A stretch of DNA of 57,050 bases, taken from Reclinomonas americana ATCC 50394. Taxonomy: Eukaryota; Jakobida; Jakobea; Jakobida. The notes under the pieces are model-generated. The model searched no databases. It had not been told where the DNA came from and saw nothing but the letters and a program-made list of their open reading frames with translations. Every line of letters starts with the position of its first letter. Within the stretch, counting starts at the first letter, position 1. The position numbers were made by a program, and so were the translations under genes. The stretch spans positions 6,114 to 63,163 of the forward strand of contig PS015031.1 in assembly GCA_048213135.1 (NCBI GenBank), read 5' to 3'. Shown here in pieces: positions 21,603 to 33,264 of this stretch.

Positions 21603-22305
21603 TATTGAGATTGATGTTTCGAAGTTAGCTGGAGATCGATATCTGTAATTGTGTTGGCGATCTGTCGTTCTGGCTGTGGCAGTTCGTGTAACACTCAATC
21701 GCCAGAGTTTCCTCCAGTGTAGAGATCTAGACTGTAAATGGAGACCTGGAGATCTGGAGCTTTTGAAATAACAACAAACTCATTCACCAACAAACAAGCA
21801 ACAGCTGTCTTGATTATATAGATATAGATATATATCTATAGATTGAGAGACCCTAGAGAAAGACATAGAGATCTAGATTACGAAGCCTCCACTGCTTCGC
21901 TTGCTTCTTGGATCCGGACCCGGCTTTGCTTATTTTTGCCTGGCTATGGTCTTTTCCCGAGTAGGATGTCACAGTTTCCATGCTTATTTGGTGAATATCA
22001 TAGTATAAGTCTAATAAAAAGAATACCTGCCGCTGCTCTCATGATCAAGATCAATATCAAGACTGGTGAAGCAGTGATGATACGGACCGCTTGCTGTCGA
22101 GACTGTGCAGCTGCGTCGCGCGCCTCGACCACTACATCTGGCTATTGTCTTAATCTTCGGACTGGTGTCTGTGTTTGCTTGTTTGTTGGCGAATGTTCGT
22201 TGGAGAAACAAATTGATACAGACTACATGCAGATTTCGTCTTCACAAGAATCAGGAATCAAGACTCAAACACACACCTACCCTCCAACATATACACACAC
22301 GCCAG
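21603..22305. other. Spacer between the inverted BTB gene copies
   Basis: The 700-bp spacer between the two stops includes an AT-rich palindrome at about 21815-21845 (TATAGATATATATCTATA core), uncommon in this GC-rich window. A plus-strand stretch at 22105-22200 has a hydrophobic frame (LHLAIVLIFGLVSVFACLL followed by basic residues). That frame could be a displaced membrane-anchor exon of copy 1, by analogy with the membrane tail of copy 2, but no donor-acceptor pair proves this. Confidence 0.45.
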
Positions 22306-23834
22306 TTACTTTTCACCGAATAACCCGACCAACACGAAGATAGCAATCAAGATGAGAAAGCCAATAACAATCCAAAAGTACTTGCAGAAAATACCGGTGT
22401 ACTTCAGGCAATGCGGCGAGCAGCTCCGGCAGCAGTCGCCTAAGTGCTCGCAGAATTCCTTCGTACAAGCACCACATTTCCCGCAACACTCCGCAGTGCA
22501 CTCGCAGCAGGCTTTGCAGCAATCACCCGTGCACTCACAGCAGCCTTTGCAACATTCGCCCGAGCAACGAAGGCAATTCTCACAGCACACACCAGTGCCA
22601 TGACCACATCTCCTGCAGCATTCGCTCGTACAGGCACCGCAGCCTCTGCAGCACTTCTTGGAACCCTGGCAACAACTACGAGTACACGCAGCGCAGCCTC
22701 TCCCACACCGTCGAGAGCGAACCGCACAGCCGCGCCCACACGGATAGCAACAACCCTCACAGCAGCAGTCTCCACACGACTTGGAACACCCGTTGCAGTC
22801 GCAGCAGTCGCGGCACGGGTTGCCACAGTCGCAGAAGAGCACGCAGCGGCACGTCATTTCGCAGCAGTACCCGCAAGAGTCAAAACAACTGCGCTTGCTG
22901 GGCAGGTTGTAGTAGAGATTGACATCCCAGCGGGGGCACGGAACCGTGCTGGTGTAGTTGACAGCACCGACATCCATGTCGATACTGATTTCGATATCCG
23001 TCTCCTGCACGATCGCGACTGGAGGTCTGCGCGCCGGCGGCACCAGTCCGCGGTCAACCGATCTTGAATCGACAACGTACACCTGCCACTGCTGAAGTCG
23101 CTCCGAGTCAATCAGCTGGCTGTCGCGCACTTCGGCGATTCTGCATGATATATGCAATGCGTCTGATGAGCTCTTGCCATCATCTGCACATTACGAGTAC
23201 TCACCTTTCGCGTGGCATGTGAAACAGGCGAATGTGAGACAGCGGCTGTTCAAGCTCCTGTCGCAACCGTGCACGATCGTCATCAGTCCAGCTGGCCACT
23301 GTGGTGGCGGACGAGATGTTCGCACGCGCGCTGCACGCGAAAGTCAGATCTAGAGCGCTTCATCTCTCCAATCACTCGCCGCTCACCAGCCCCAACGTAC
23401 GACCGCATCCCACAGTTGCTCCTCTTGCACCGACATGACATCGTGCGACAAGACGCGGCACACGGCTGCCGTACTCGCGTGCAAAAAGGCGTCGCTCTGC
23501 ATCACCTCGGCAGTCCGCCACTCCACCACTTCCATACACGCGCGCATCAGTCGCGGAAAGTATACGTCACCGACATCTTCCACGCATAAGCCGTCCTGAG
23601 AGCTTGCAGTGAGACGGGTGGAGACGCACATAGATGTGCTTCAACACGACATGAACACACCAGCCAGAACATGACGGACTCGGGAGAGATATCGTTCAAG
23701 ACTACAGTTGCGCACGCAATAGCCAGCGAGTCGACGTGCAACTCGGCAGCGGTGCACATCAGCTGCACCATGCGCTCTCGTTGACACGACACGGAGCCGG
23801 TGTAGACAAACTGCAGTCCCTGTGCCACGGCATG
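22306..23834 (-). CDS. BTB-BACK protein with cysteine-rich tail and C-terminal membrane anchor, copy 2
   Basis: Minus-strand exons 23661-23834, 23387-23595, 23205-23330 and 22306-23140 match copy 1 exons 4-7 almost base for base; seen differences include ISPES for ISLES and DSERLQQ for DSGRLQQ. The last exon continues past the end of homology into many CCxxC units (CCKGCCECTGDCC) and ends with WIVIGFLILIAIFVLVGLF, a clear C-terminal membrane span, then GEK. The tail-anchored cysteine-rich form is probably ancestral. Exons 1-3, which hold the N-terminal half of the BTB domain, are not found to the right. Either copy 2 is 5'-truncated, or contig 20233-23936 is inverted and copy 2, not copy 1, belongs to exons 1-3. 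Confidence 0.7.
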
Positions 23835-24187
23835 CTGCGATCACGGCCAGAAAGAGAGTGTGTGTGTGAGAGAGAGAGAGAGAGGGGAAGGGGGGGGGGG
23901 GGAGGGGAGAGGAGGAGGAGGAGGAGAGAGAGAGAGNNNNNNNNNNNNNNNNNNNNNNNNNNNNNNNNNNNNNNNNNNNNNNNNNNNNNNNNNNNNNNNN
24001 NNNNNNNNNNNNNNNNNNNNNNNNNNNNNNNNNNNNNNNNNNNNNNNNNNNNNNNNNNNNNNNNNNNNNNNNNNNNNNNNNNNNNNNNNNNNNNNNNNNN
24101 NNNNNNNNNNNNNNNNNNNNNNNNNNNNNNNNNNNNNNNNNNNNNNNNNNNNNNNNNNNNNNNNNNNNNNNNNNNNNNNNNNNNNNN

Positions 24188-24697
24188 AATAAAGCCCTAT
24201 TCAGGACAAGTTCTCGGCCGCGGGAATTCGAACCCAAGAGGCGCTCTCGTCACACGTTACGAGAAAGAGTCAATACTGATGTGACATTTATGTCTTGCAT
24301 ACAGCGAGGGCGATCTCTGATCTGCTGACACAAAAAATCAATGATGCCATCTAACAACTGCACCCGTGGCGCTCAAGATTTTGCAAAGAGACAGGGAAGT
24401 GAATTCATCCCACGGACTCCACTCATCTCTTCTCATTCGCCCCATTTTTTCATTCTCACGCAACCTCCCTCGCTCTCATGCACATCACCTCATGGCTCAC
24501 TTCTTCTCCAGCCTTCTCAAATGTCGCACCCGACCATCACCTTCCGTGGGCGACGACAGCGAAGATCCAGAGGACGGCAAGGAGGGGCCCTCTATCCAGT
24601 CGCACACACACAGAGACAGCACGTTGAGTTACTTCAACAGACTTCTCTTGACAAAAAAGAAAGCGCAGTAATTCATCATGCTCTCTCTCTACAATAC
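24188..24697. other. Small contig with a possible terminal exon, unassigned
   Basis: On the plus strand a plausible acceptor (TTCTTCTCCAG at about 24513) precedes an open frame reading SVGDDSEDPEDGKEG and ending LLLTKKKAQ then TAA at 24669. An in-frame ATG at 24492 would give a 59-residue protein by itself. No partner exon is visible because both sides are gaps. The contig orientation is also unsupported. I see no BTB exons here. Confidence 0.25.
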
Positions 24698-25039
24698 NNN
24701 NNNNNNNNNNNNNNNNNNNNNNNNNNNNNNNNNNNNNNNNNNNNNNNNNNNNNNNNNNNNNNNNNNNNNNNNNNNNNNNNNNNNNNNNNNNNNNNNNNNN
24801 NNNNNNNNNNNNNNNNNNNNNNNNNNNNNNNNNNNNNNNNNNNNNNNNNNNNNNNNNNNNNNNNNNNNNNNNNNNNNNNNNNNNNNNNNNNNNNNNNNNN
24901 NNNNNNNNNNNNNNNNNNNNNNNNNNNNNNNNNNNNNNNNNNNNNNNNNNNNNNNNNNNNNNNNNNNNNNNNNNNNNNNNNNNNNNNNNNNNNNNNNNNN
25001 NNNNNNNNNNNNNNNNNNNNNNNNNNNNNNNNNNNNNNN

Positions 25040-25205
25040 CACACACACACACACAGACACACACACACACACACATGCACGCACGCACGCGATCTCCCAT
25101 TTGAATTCCCTCATAACCCTCTTCCCACATGGACAGCTCTCTGTACGAAAATCGCTCCTCATGGCGCTGATCTCAAGTCTCTATTCACCTTGTTTGTCGC
25201 ATCGG

Positions 25206-25262
<57 letters not shown>

Positions 25263-25396
25263 TCGTATTCCCTCTTAATATTCTTCCCCGACTGACAGCG
25301 GTCGACTCGAAGAAAGCATTGCAGTCTATTGCTGACTCTCCTCTCTCCCTCCCTCCCTCTCCCTCCCTCCCTCCCTCTCCCCCTCCCCCCACTCAC
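25040..25396. repeat. CA/GA microsatellites in the last visible intron of the THOC1 gene
   Basis: After the donor at 25396 on the minus strand comes GA/GGGA-rich sequence, then CA runs at 25039-25073 and 25225-25261, up to the gap at 24698-25039. No coding segment is supportable. The final exon of the THOC1 gene should lie in or beyond the gap. Confidence 0.6.
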
Positions 25397-28300
25397 CCGC
25401 TCGCACCCCATCCCCACTACTCGACTCCACACGGCGGCGGCTGGTCGGCGGCGCCTCCACCACCTCGCCATCTTCACCGTACTCCGGCGCGGCCCTCTTG
25501 GAGCCAGCAAACCGCTTGCTCACCCGCACCGGCGCATCCAGCTCATCATCGTCGGCATCGGCCACTGGCGCAGGTGCCGCTGCCACCGCCACGGCCACCA
25601 CCGGTGCAGACGCCACCTCCTCCTCCTCATCCTCCTCCACCCGCTCCTCCATCTCCTCCTCCTCCTCTGCCGGTGGCACATCCTCGTCCTCGGCCTCGCC
25701 TTCCTCGCCGGCATCGTCGGCGCGACTGTGTCTCCGCGACCCACTCATATCGTCGTCGGCCTCGCCCTCCTCCGCATCCTCACTGTGGCGGCGACGACCG
25801 CCACGCTTCGTCGACACATCATCAATCTCACCATCTTCGTCGACGCGCCTCGACGGACCCTCCGGCACCATCGTCTCCTCCTCCTCTTCTTCCTCGTTTG
25901 CGACACCCTCCTCGCCTTCCTCCTGCTCCACCACCTCGTCCTCTTCGGCCTCACCGTCCTCCGGGCGCACAGCATGCGCGCCTGCCGATTCGCCGTCGTC
26001 CATCTCCACATCGCCGTCGTCCTGTTCGTCCCCATCGGCCGCCTCCGAATCTGCAGCGCCGGCACCGTCGGCAGTCGCAGAAGCACCAGCAGCAGCGGCA
26101 GCGGCAGCGGCAGCAGCGGCAGCAGCAGCACCGGTAGCAGATGCGGATGCGGCAGCGGTGCCGGCAGTGGCTGCACCAGCAGCGGCCGGCTTGATGCCCA
26201 ACATGTGCGGAATCAGCTCGTCCGAGATGTCAATCTTGCTCGCCAGCAACAGCGGTTCCTCACGCTGAATGAGGCGAATGGCCTTCCACAGGAATGTCTG
26301 CGATGATTGGGGGGAGATGTGAGCGAGATGACATTTGAAGTAACCGCGAGCATGGAGACGCAACTCGATCCTTCGACAACTTCTCCTCGTCGGTCAAGTT
26401 CTCCTCCGGATCAAAGTCGGCACGCGTCTGCTCCAGGAAGTCGACGGCGTGGTGGTATGGCACGCGATCTGCATCCGACTGGGGAGAAGAAAAAGAATGC
26501 GAGTGAGCAGCGAACAGGATACATGGCTTGAGCGGGAGTAATGAGGGAAACGGATACAAAACAAGGGCAGCATTATGAAAGGGAAGTGGAAGGAGAACGT
26601 AAACACAACGCGGAATGCAGAGAGAAACTGGTGAATGTGTGATCTCCTCTCGTTCTTTCTCTCTTTCTTTGATTGCTTCTTTCTCTTTTCACTGCTCTGT
26701 TACTTGACTGTCTGTTCCCTCACACACTCACACACTTTCGCGCTCCTATATTGCGCTCGCAGTTAGTCTCTCTCTTCTTCTCGCTTGAATGCAGCTTGGC
26801 TCGACGTTTTTTCTCGCGCTTCCCTCTGTTGCACTCGCGTATTGGTTCTCTCTGTCTCTTTTCTCGCTTGAATACTTCTTTGCTTAATTTCCTCATCTCT
26901 TTCTCGCTCACCTATATTGCTCTCGCGTATAGTCTCGTCCTCGTTTGAATGCTGCTTGGCTTGCCTACTATTGTCTCTCTCTCTCACACGTTTTGCTTAC
27001 CTGTATTGCACTCTCGTCTGGTTGCTCTCATCTTTCCACTGAGAATTCTTCTCTTCCAATCACCGATCTGTTGCTTGACTCGCACACTCTTTCTCTCTCT
27101 CTTGCTCGCTCTTTCAGTTCCCAGATGTTCCCTTTTTCCAAGCCTTGTCCCGCACCATTCCCACCCCACTCAACAACCCTCGCAAATATCTTCTTCCTCA
27201 GCACCCCCAAACTCACCAGTTCCACATGCTGCTGCCACAACCGCGACAGCTGCGTGTTGCCCATCACAAGCCGCTCGGCCGGCAGCCGCGAAGGAAACGC
27301 CTCGCGCACGCTCACATTCGCCGGCAACGCCGCCGACGCATCGGAGGGCCGCTCAAACGCCACGCACTTGTTCAGCTTCCACGCCACCCAATAGTCCTCG
27401 CGCTCTAATATGCGCTCCACGTCGGCACGGAACGCCGCACCGTCGGGAACTGTGGCATCCAGCAAACGGAGTGCCTTCTCACGCAGTTGTGCCAGTGTGT
27501 CGCCCTGCTCCGCGTTGAGAGTCGGCGCCTTGGGCCACTTGCTCGGACCGGCACGCAGATAATCGACAAGTGTCAACAGTTGCACCAGCTGCTGGCGACG
27601 GAAGGCGGGATCGCGCAATTGCAGGGCCAGCAGGCGCGGCGAGGTCAAGTACTTGGGCGAGAAGAAGGACGTATCGGTGCCGTCGTGCGCATCACTCGCC
27701 GACGGCTGCAACTGACGGTGCGACGCCATGACCTCCATGACACGACTGCAGCCCTTGGCAAAGTTGTCGAATCCACCAGCTGCGGCACCGCAAAAAAATG
27801 GTCAAACAGCGAAGAGATTGTGTGTGCGCCTGTGTGAGCGTCGACATTACCAGCAGTAAAGAACTTGTTGGGGTCGCTGTAGAATTGCTGCAGGGTCCAC
27901 AGCGTGCGATACAACGTGTAGTCGATGTGCGTGTCACTGTCGTCGACATCGAGCGCAGCGTCGAGGCCGTCGGCGGCCGCGACACTGCGCACCTGGGTCA
28001 CGTTGTCGGTGTTGAAGGCGCCGGCCAGGTTGACGCCGGCGCGCTCGGTGAGCGGAAACAGTTGCGAGGAGAAGAGGCGCACACGACCGCACGAGGCCGT
28101 GTCCTGTGTGCGTGACAGGCGCTCCAGAATCTCCTTGCAGAGCTGCCCGAGACGGGCCTTGTACCACACGTTGTGGAAGAGGTGCGGGTGCTGAGCGGAG
28201 GGATGAGAGGGGAAGAGAGAGAGGAGGGGGGAGGAGAGAGAGGCGCGCAACTGCAAACTCGGCAGCTCGTGTCTCCACACACTCAAACAGACGCATGCAG

Positions 28301-29965
28301 TCGGGCACAGCGTGCGCGGCAAACACATCCATGAGCACCCACAACACGAGAGACTCGTCACCCCACAGTGGTTCAGGTGACACGCTCGGCTCGGCGGGTG
28401 CACACATGGCCATGAGGACATCGATGAACGACGACAGCTGCTCGTTGGTGATGCCGGAGGGGCCGGAGAGTTTCTGGAGAGACAGAGAGAAAGGGAGAGA
28501 GAGAGAGTGAGTCAACAAGTGGATGCAAGCAGATCAGCATCCGGTTGCCTTTTTCACGCTCAACAAGCGCAGTCAGCGCATCACGTCGCTTTTTCTTCTC
28601 GCAGTGTGTAGACACGAAGACAGCGCTCGTTTAACAAGAAGTCTTCCTGATCTCGCTCCCTCCCTTCGCAATGTAGTCATCTCCAAGTCGCCATGCATGC
28701 AACTCTTCCAACAAACACCGTCAACGCACTCTTCTCTCTCCTGTTCTCGCTCTTCAAGTTGCACGTATCTCAACAAGCAGCGTCAATGCACTCTTCCCAC
28801 GCTTCTCACCCTCTGTGCTCAAATGCAGACTGCAAATCTCTCAACAAGCAGTCTCCTTATTCTCTCTCTCTCTCTCTTGTCCAGTGTGCAGCGGATTGAC
28901 TGTTGCTTTGCATGCAACTCTCAACGCGCAGCGTCAATGCACTTTTCCTTCTCTTCTCGCCCTTTCTGCTCAAAGGCAGCCATATCAAAGCCCCCCATGC
29001 ACTTCAACAAGCAGGGTACACGCACTCTTCCCTGTCTTCTCTCTCTGTGTTCAAATAGCAGACTGCGACTCTCTCTCTCTCTCTCTCTCTCTGCAGTCTC
29101 TTGACAGTTGCGTTGCGTGCAACTCTGACAGTCTCCTTGTGCCCCTATGTTCCCTCCCCATTGCCCTCCTCTCGTTCTCTCTTCAAGTTGCAGACGCTTG
29201 GACGTCGCGTCGCATGCAACTCTCAACAAGCAGTCTCCTTGTTCTCTCTCACTCTCTCTCTACTCTTCACGATTGCTTGCATGCAACTCTTATCAAGTAG
29301 TCTCCTTGTGCTCTCTCACTCTCTCTCTCTCTCTCTGTGCAGACGCTTGAACGTCGCGTCGCATGCACCTCTAAACAAGCAGTCTCCTTGTGCTCTCACT
29401 CTCTCTCTGCAGACTCTTCACGGTTGCTTTGCATGCAACTCTAAACAAGCAGTCTCCTTGTTCTCTCTCTCTCTCTCCCTCCCTCCCTTCCCTTCCCCCT
29501 CCCTTCCCCTCCCTCCCTCCCTCCCCCTCCCTTCCCTCTCCTCCCCCTCCCCCTTCTTTCCCCACTCACCACCAACTCCATCACCACCGCTCGACACACA
29601 TGCTCAATCGTGTTTCGCGCATTCGACCCTCCTCGTCCCCACGTCGCCGCATCCATCTCCATCTCCCCACTAAACACCTCCCGCAGAGTCGCATCCACAT
29701 GCAAAGGCGACACTCCACGCGTCCCTGTTCTCACCCACTCAAGAAGTTGACCCTGACAGAGAGAAAGAGGCAAAGTGAGAAGTCTGTCACAATGCAGTCT
29801 CTCTCTCTCTCCACACACACACACACACACACTTTCACACACAGACACACTCACACAATGCAGTCTGTGAGTGTTTCTTACTCTCTCTTTGCCTCTCATA
29901 AAAGTGCGCGACATGTCAGAACAACTCGCGTGCACACTCTCACTTGCCTTCAACGCTGCAGCCAT
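25397..29965 (-). CDS. THOC1: THO complex subunit 1 (THOC1/Hpr1 homologue), 3' end missing
   Basis: Seven exons: 29948-29965, 29570-29752, 28252-28473, 27851-28190, 27217-27779, 26365-26478 and 25397-26297. The core matches THOC1 in order: LCKEILERLSRTQDT, CGRVRLFSSQLFPLTERAG, IDYTLYRTLWTLQQFYSDP, LEREDYWVAWKLNKC, MGNTQLSRLWQQ and FLWKAIRLIQRE. THOC1 is a scaffold of the nuclear THO/TREX complex linking transcription to mRNA export. The last visible exon is poly-Ala and then strongly acidic, in place of the C-terminal death domain of animal THOC1. Intron 1 has a GC donor (GCAAGT). Introns 3 and 6 start with GTTGCG; the family alignment without insertion supports both. The stop codon is not in the visible sequence. 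Confidence 0.9.
26740..27030 (-). repeat. Intronic minisatellite in THOC1 intron 5
   Basis: About four units of roughly 80-90 nt recur on the plus strand near 26750, 26825, 26908 and 27001. Each has TATTGC[GAT]CTCGCG or a close variant, followed by CTCTCT and TTCTCGCTTGAATGC. The host intron is about 740 nt. No coding frame is maintained. Confidence 0.7.
28520..29470 (-). repeat. Intronic minisatellite in THOC1 intron 2
   Basis: The 1.1-kb intron is largely made of units of about 60-110 nt. Plus-strand landmarks are GCATGCAACTCT, AACAAGCAGTCTCCTTG and CT runs, recurring near 28690, 28840, 28910, 28990, 29110, 29215, 29280, 29360 and 29430. Several units also carry GACGCTTG[AG]ACGTCGCGTCGCATGC. 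Units are diverged rather than identical, indicating age. Confidence 0.8.
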
Positions 29966-30108
29966 TGTGTAAAGCGGGAGAAGTGTAAGCGACTGCACAC
30001 ACTCTCTTCTGCCTTTCGGTGCTTGTGAATGTTGTTCAGAGGGCGGGAATGCACGAGGACAACTCGACTTCGACGTTCATATCATAAAGTTTTCCGACTT
30101 TGCCCCTA

Positions 30109-32821
30109 TCACCGACGCCGCCTATCATCGTCATCATTGCGCGCCCGTCGCTTCCGATCGGGGCTGTCTCTCCTGCGTGGCGGCGATCGATCTCTCCTTC
30201 TCCTGCTGTCGTCGTCGTCGTTCCCTCCATCGTCGTCGTCGTCATCATCGTCACGACGTCGCTTCTGCCAGCGACCGGCCGCATTGGCCGTGGATCGTGG
30301 AGCAGGAGCGCCCTCTGCGTCGGCGTTCTCCTCAAACTCTTTCCGCGCGTCCACCATGATGTAGTGGCCTCGCGTGGGTCCATCCGAGCGATCCTGTCTC
30401 CCNNNNNNNNNNNNNNNNNNNNNNNNNNNNNNNNNNNNNNNNNNNNNNNNNNNNNNNNNNNNNNNNNNNNNNNNNNNNNNNNNNNNNNNNNNNNNNNNNN
30501 NNNNNNNNNNNNNNNNNNNNNNNNNNNNNNNNNNNNNNNNNNNNNNNNNNNNNNNNNNNNNNNNNNNNNNNNNNNNNNNNNNNNNNNNNNNNNNNNNNNN
30601 NNNNNNNNNNNNNNNNNNNNNNNNNNNNNNNNNNNNNNNNNNNNNNNNNNNNNNNNNNNNNNNNNNNNNNNNNNNNNNNNNNNNNNNNNNNNNNNNNNNN
30701 NNNNNNNNNNNNNNNNNNNNNNNNNNNNNNNNNNNNNNNNNNNNNNNNNNNNNNNNNNNNNNNNNNNNNNNNNNNNNNNNNNNNNNNNNNNNNNNNNNNN
30801 NNNNNNNNNNNNNNNNNNNNNNNNNNNNNNNNNNNNNNNNNNNNNNNNNNNNNNNNNNNNNNNNNNNNNNNNNNNNNNNNNNNNNNNNNNNNNNNNNNCG
30901 TCGTTCCCTCCATCGTCGTCGTCGTCATCATCGTCACGACGTCGCTTCTGCCAGCGACCGGCCGCATTGGCCGTGGATCGTGGAGCAGGAGCGCCCTCTG
31001 CGTCGGCGTTCTCCTCAAACTCTTTCCGCGCGTCCACCATGATGTAGTGGCCTCGCGTGGGTCCATCCGAGCGATCCTGTCTCCCAATCTTCAGCTGCCT
31101 GTGACGCACACCACAAACAGAGACACGCTGTGCGACTCACCGCTTGCTGGCTCTCAAATTGCAGTCGGTGGGCCATCCACGAGGCGCTCTTGGCCGCCGA
31201 CTTTTTGCCGGCCTTGGCAGCCGCCTTTTTCGCCTTTTCCTCATCCTCGCTGTCGTCATCTCCACCCGCCTCGTCTTCCTCCTCCTCCTCCTCTTCCTCA
31301 TCCTCCTCATCAGCCGCCGACTTGCCCTTGCTCTGCGCGGCGAGCTCCTCGTCGGCCTGTCGCAGCTTGTTGGTGAACTGCTGCAGCTTCTCCAGGGTCC
31401 ACTTCTCGCGCGACGAATAATTCTTCTTCTTCTCCATGTACTTTTTCCGCTGCTCCTCCAGATACGACAGCGGCTTGGATTGCTCTTGCAGTTCTGCGCG
31501 CACACGAAAACGAGTGAGCTAACTCTTCTTCCTCATCGCCGCTCCATCGCGCACGCAACTTTGTTCCCGTCGCAAGCTCTTGAATTTCAGCGTGCTCAAC
31601 CTCGCCTCCTTGTTGATCTTCTTCTTCTTCATGCGCACCTCACGCTCCGCCTCCTCGTCCAGCTCAATATCCGAATCCAGCTCGCTACCATCATCATCAC
31701 CACCACCGCCACCGCCACCACCCTCCCCATCCTCATCGTCGTCGTCATCGTCCATGCCCTTGTCAGACTCGGCTAACCGACGCTGGCGCTCCATCAGCTT
31801 GGCACGCATGGCCGCCGCAAATGCCGACGAGCCCGGTGTCAACAGCGGTTCAGCAGGGGCCAGTCCGCTCTCCTCGGCCGCCTTGCGCGTCTCCGCCGCA
31901 CGCCGGCCCGCTTCTCGCACCTACGACGCCATACCCATTATCAATACCTCGACAACCTCCACAGCCCTGCACCTCATACCCCTCCTCACCTTCTCCTTTG
32001 CCGACTCGCGCTTCTGCGCCTCGTCCTCCTCCTTCTTCCGCTTCTCGCGCACATTCTCCTTGAACTCCACCACTGTGATGCCGGGATTCTTCAAGTGAGC
32101 GGCGGTCTCCTTGGCCAGGCGCGGATCGTCGAGGGCGTCGTGCGCCGACCGAATCTTCTTCTTGGCCAGCGGCAACTCGGCCGCATCCTCGCCGTCCTCC
32201 TCACCCGCAAACGAGAGCACGCTGGTGTTGCGCACACCCTTGTCCTCCTTGCGCTTCTTACGCTCGGCCTCGGCCGCCGCCTCCGCCGCCTTGGCACCCA
32301 TGCGACCCGTGCGGACGCCCTCGCGCGGCACAATGTCTTCGAACGGGTTCCACAACACCTCCGCGCGCTGAATGACGGGCGGATACAGCGGCCGATCGTC
32401 CGTGTCCGTGTCCAGTTCGCCCATGCGCGCCACATTGTAAATCGTGTCGCCGACGACCTTGCCGAATATCGTGTGCTTGTTGTTCAGCCACTCGCACGCG
32501 CCCAGCGTGATGAAAAACTGCGATCCGTTGTCGTTGCGACCGGCATTCGCCATGGCCACAATGCCACGCCGGCCAAAGCGCAGACGCGAGTGGAATTCAT
32601 CCTCAAACGGCGCGCCGTATACCGATTCACCACCTGGGCACAAGAGGAGGAGGAGGAGGAGGTGTGAGGTGGGAGGAGGAGGAGAAAGAGGGGGAGATTT
32701 GCAGACCTTGCCCGGTGCCGGTGGGATCACCGCCTTGCATCATAAAGTTGCGAATGATGCGGTGGAAGACGACGTTTTCGTAGTAGCCTGGGAGGGAGGG
32801 CAAGAGAGGAGAACAGCGTGA

Positions 32822-32910
<89 letters not shown>

Positions 32911-32934
32911 GTAGTAGTAGTAGTAGTAGAGTAG

Positions 32935-32998
<64 letters not shown>

Positions 32999-33232
32999 TA
33001 GTGTAGACGTACGTACGTAGTACGTAGGACGAAACGAGTACGAACGNNNNNNNNNNNNNNNNNNNNNNNNNNNNNNNNNNNNNNNNNNNNNNNNNNNNNN
33101 NNNNNNNNNNNNNNNNNNNNNNNNNNNNNNNNNNNNNNNNNNNNNNNNNNNNNNNNNNNNNNNNNNNNNNNNNNNNNNNNNNNNNNNNNNNNNGTGACAA
33201 AGGATGCAAGGCAAGAGACAGAAAGTGAGTCT

Positions 33233-33264
<32 letters not shown>

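Noticed and set aside
21093-23067. Ala/Thr/Val-rich frames antisense to the cysteine-rich BTB exons
   Set aside because: The complement of TGC/TGT-rich coding sequence gives GCA/ACA-rich open frames; identical in both inverted copies and without splice logic.
24188-24340. tRNA-like T-arm (GGTTCGAATTCCC on the minus strand, near 24230)
   Set aside because: No matching acceptor stem, D-arm or anticodon arm could be folded in the 80-100 nt upstream; at most a tRNA-derived fragment.
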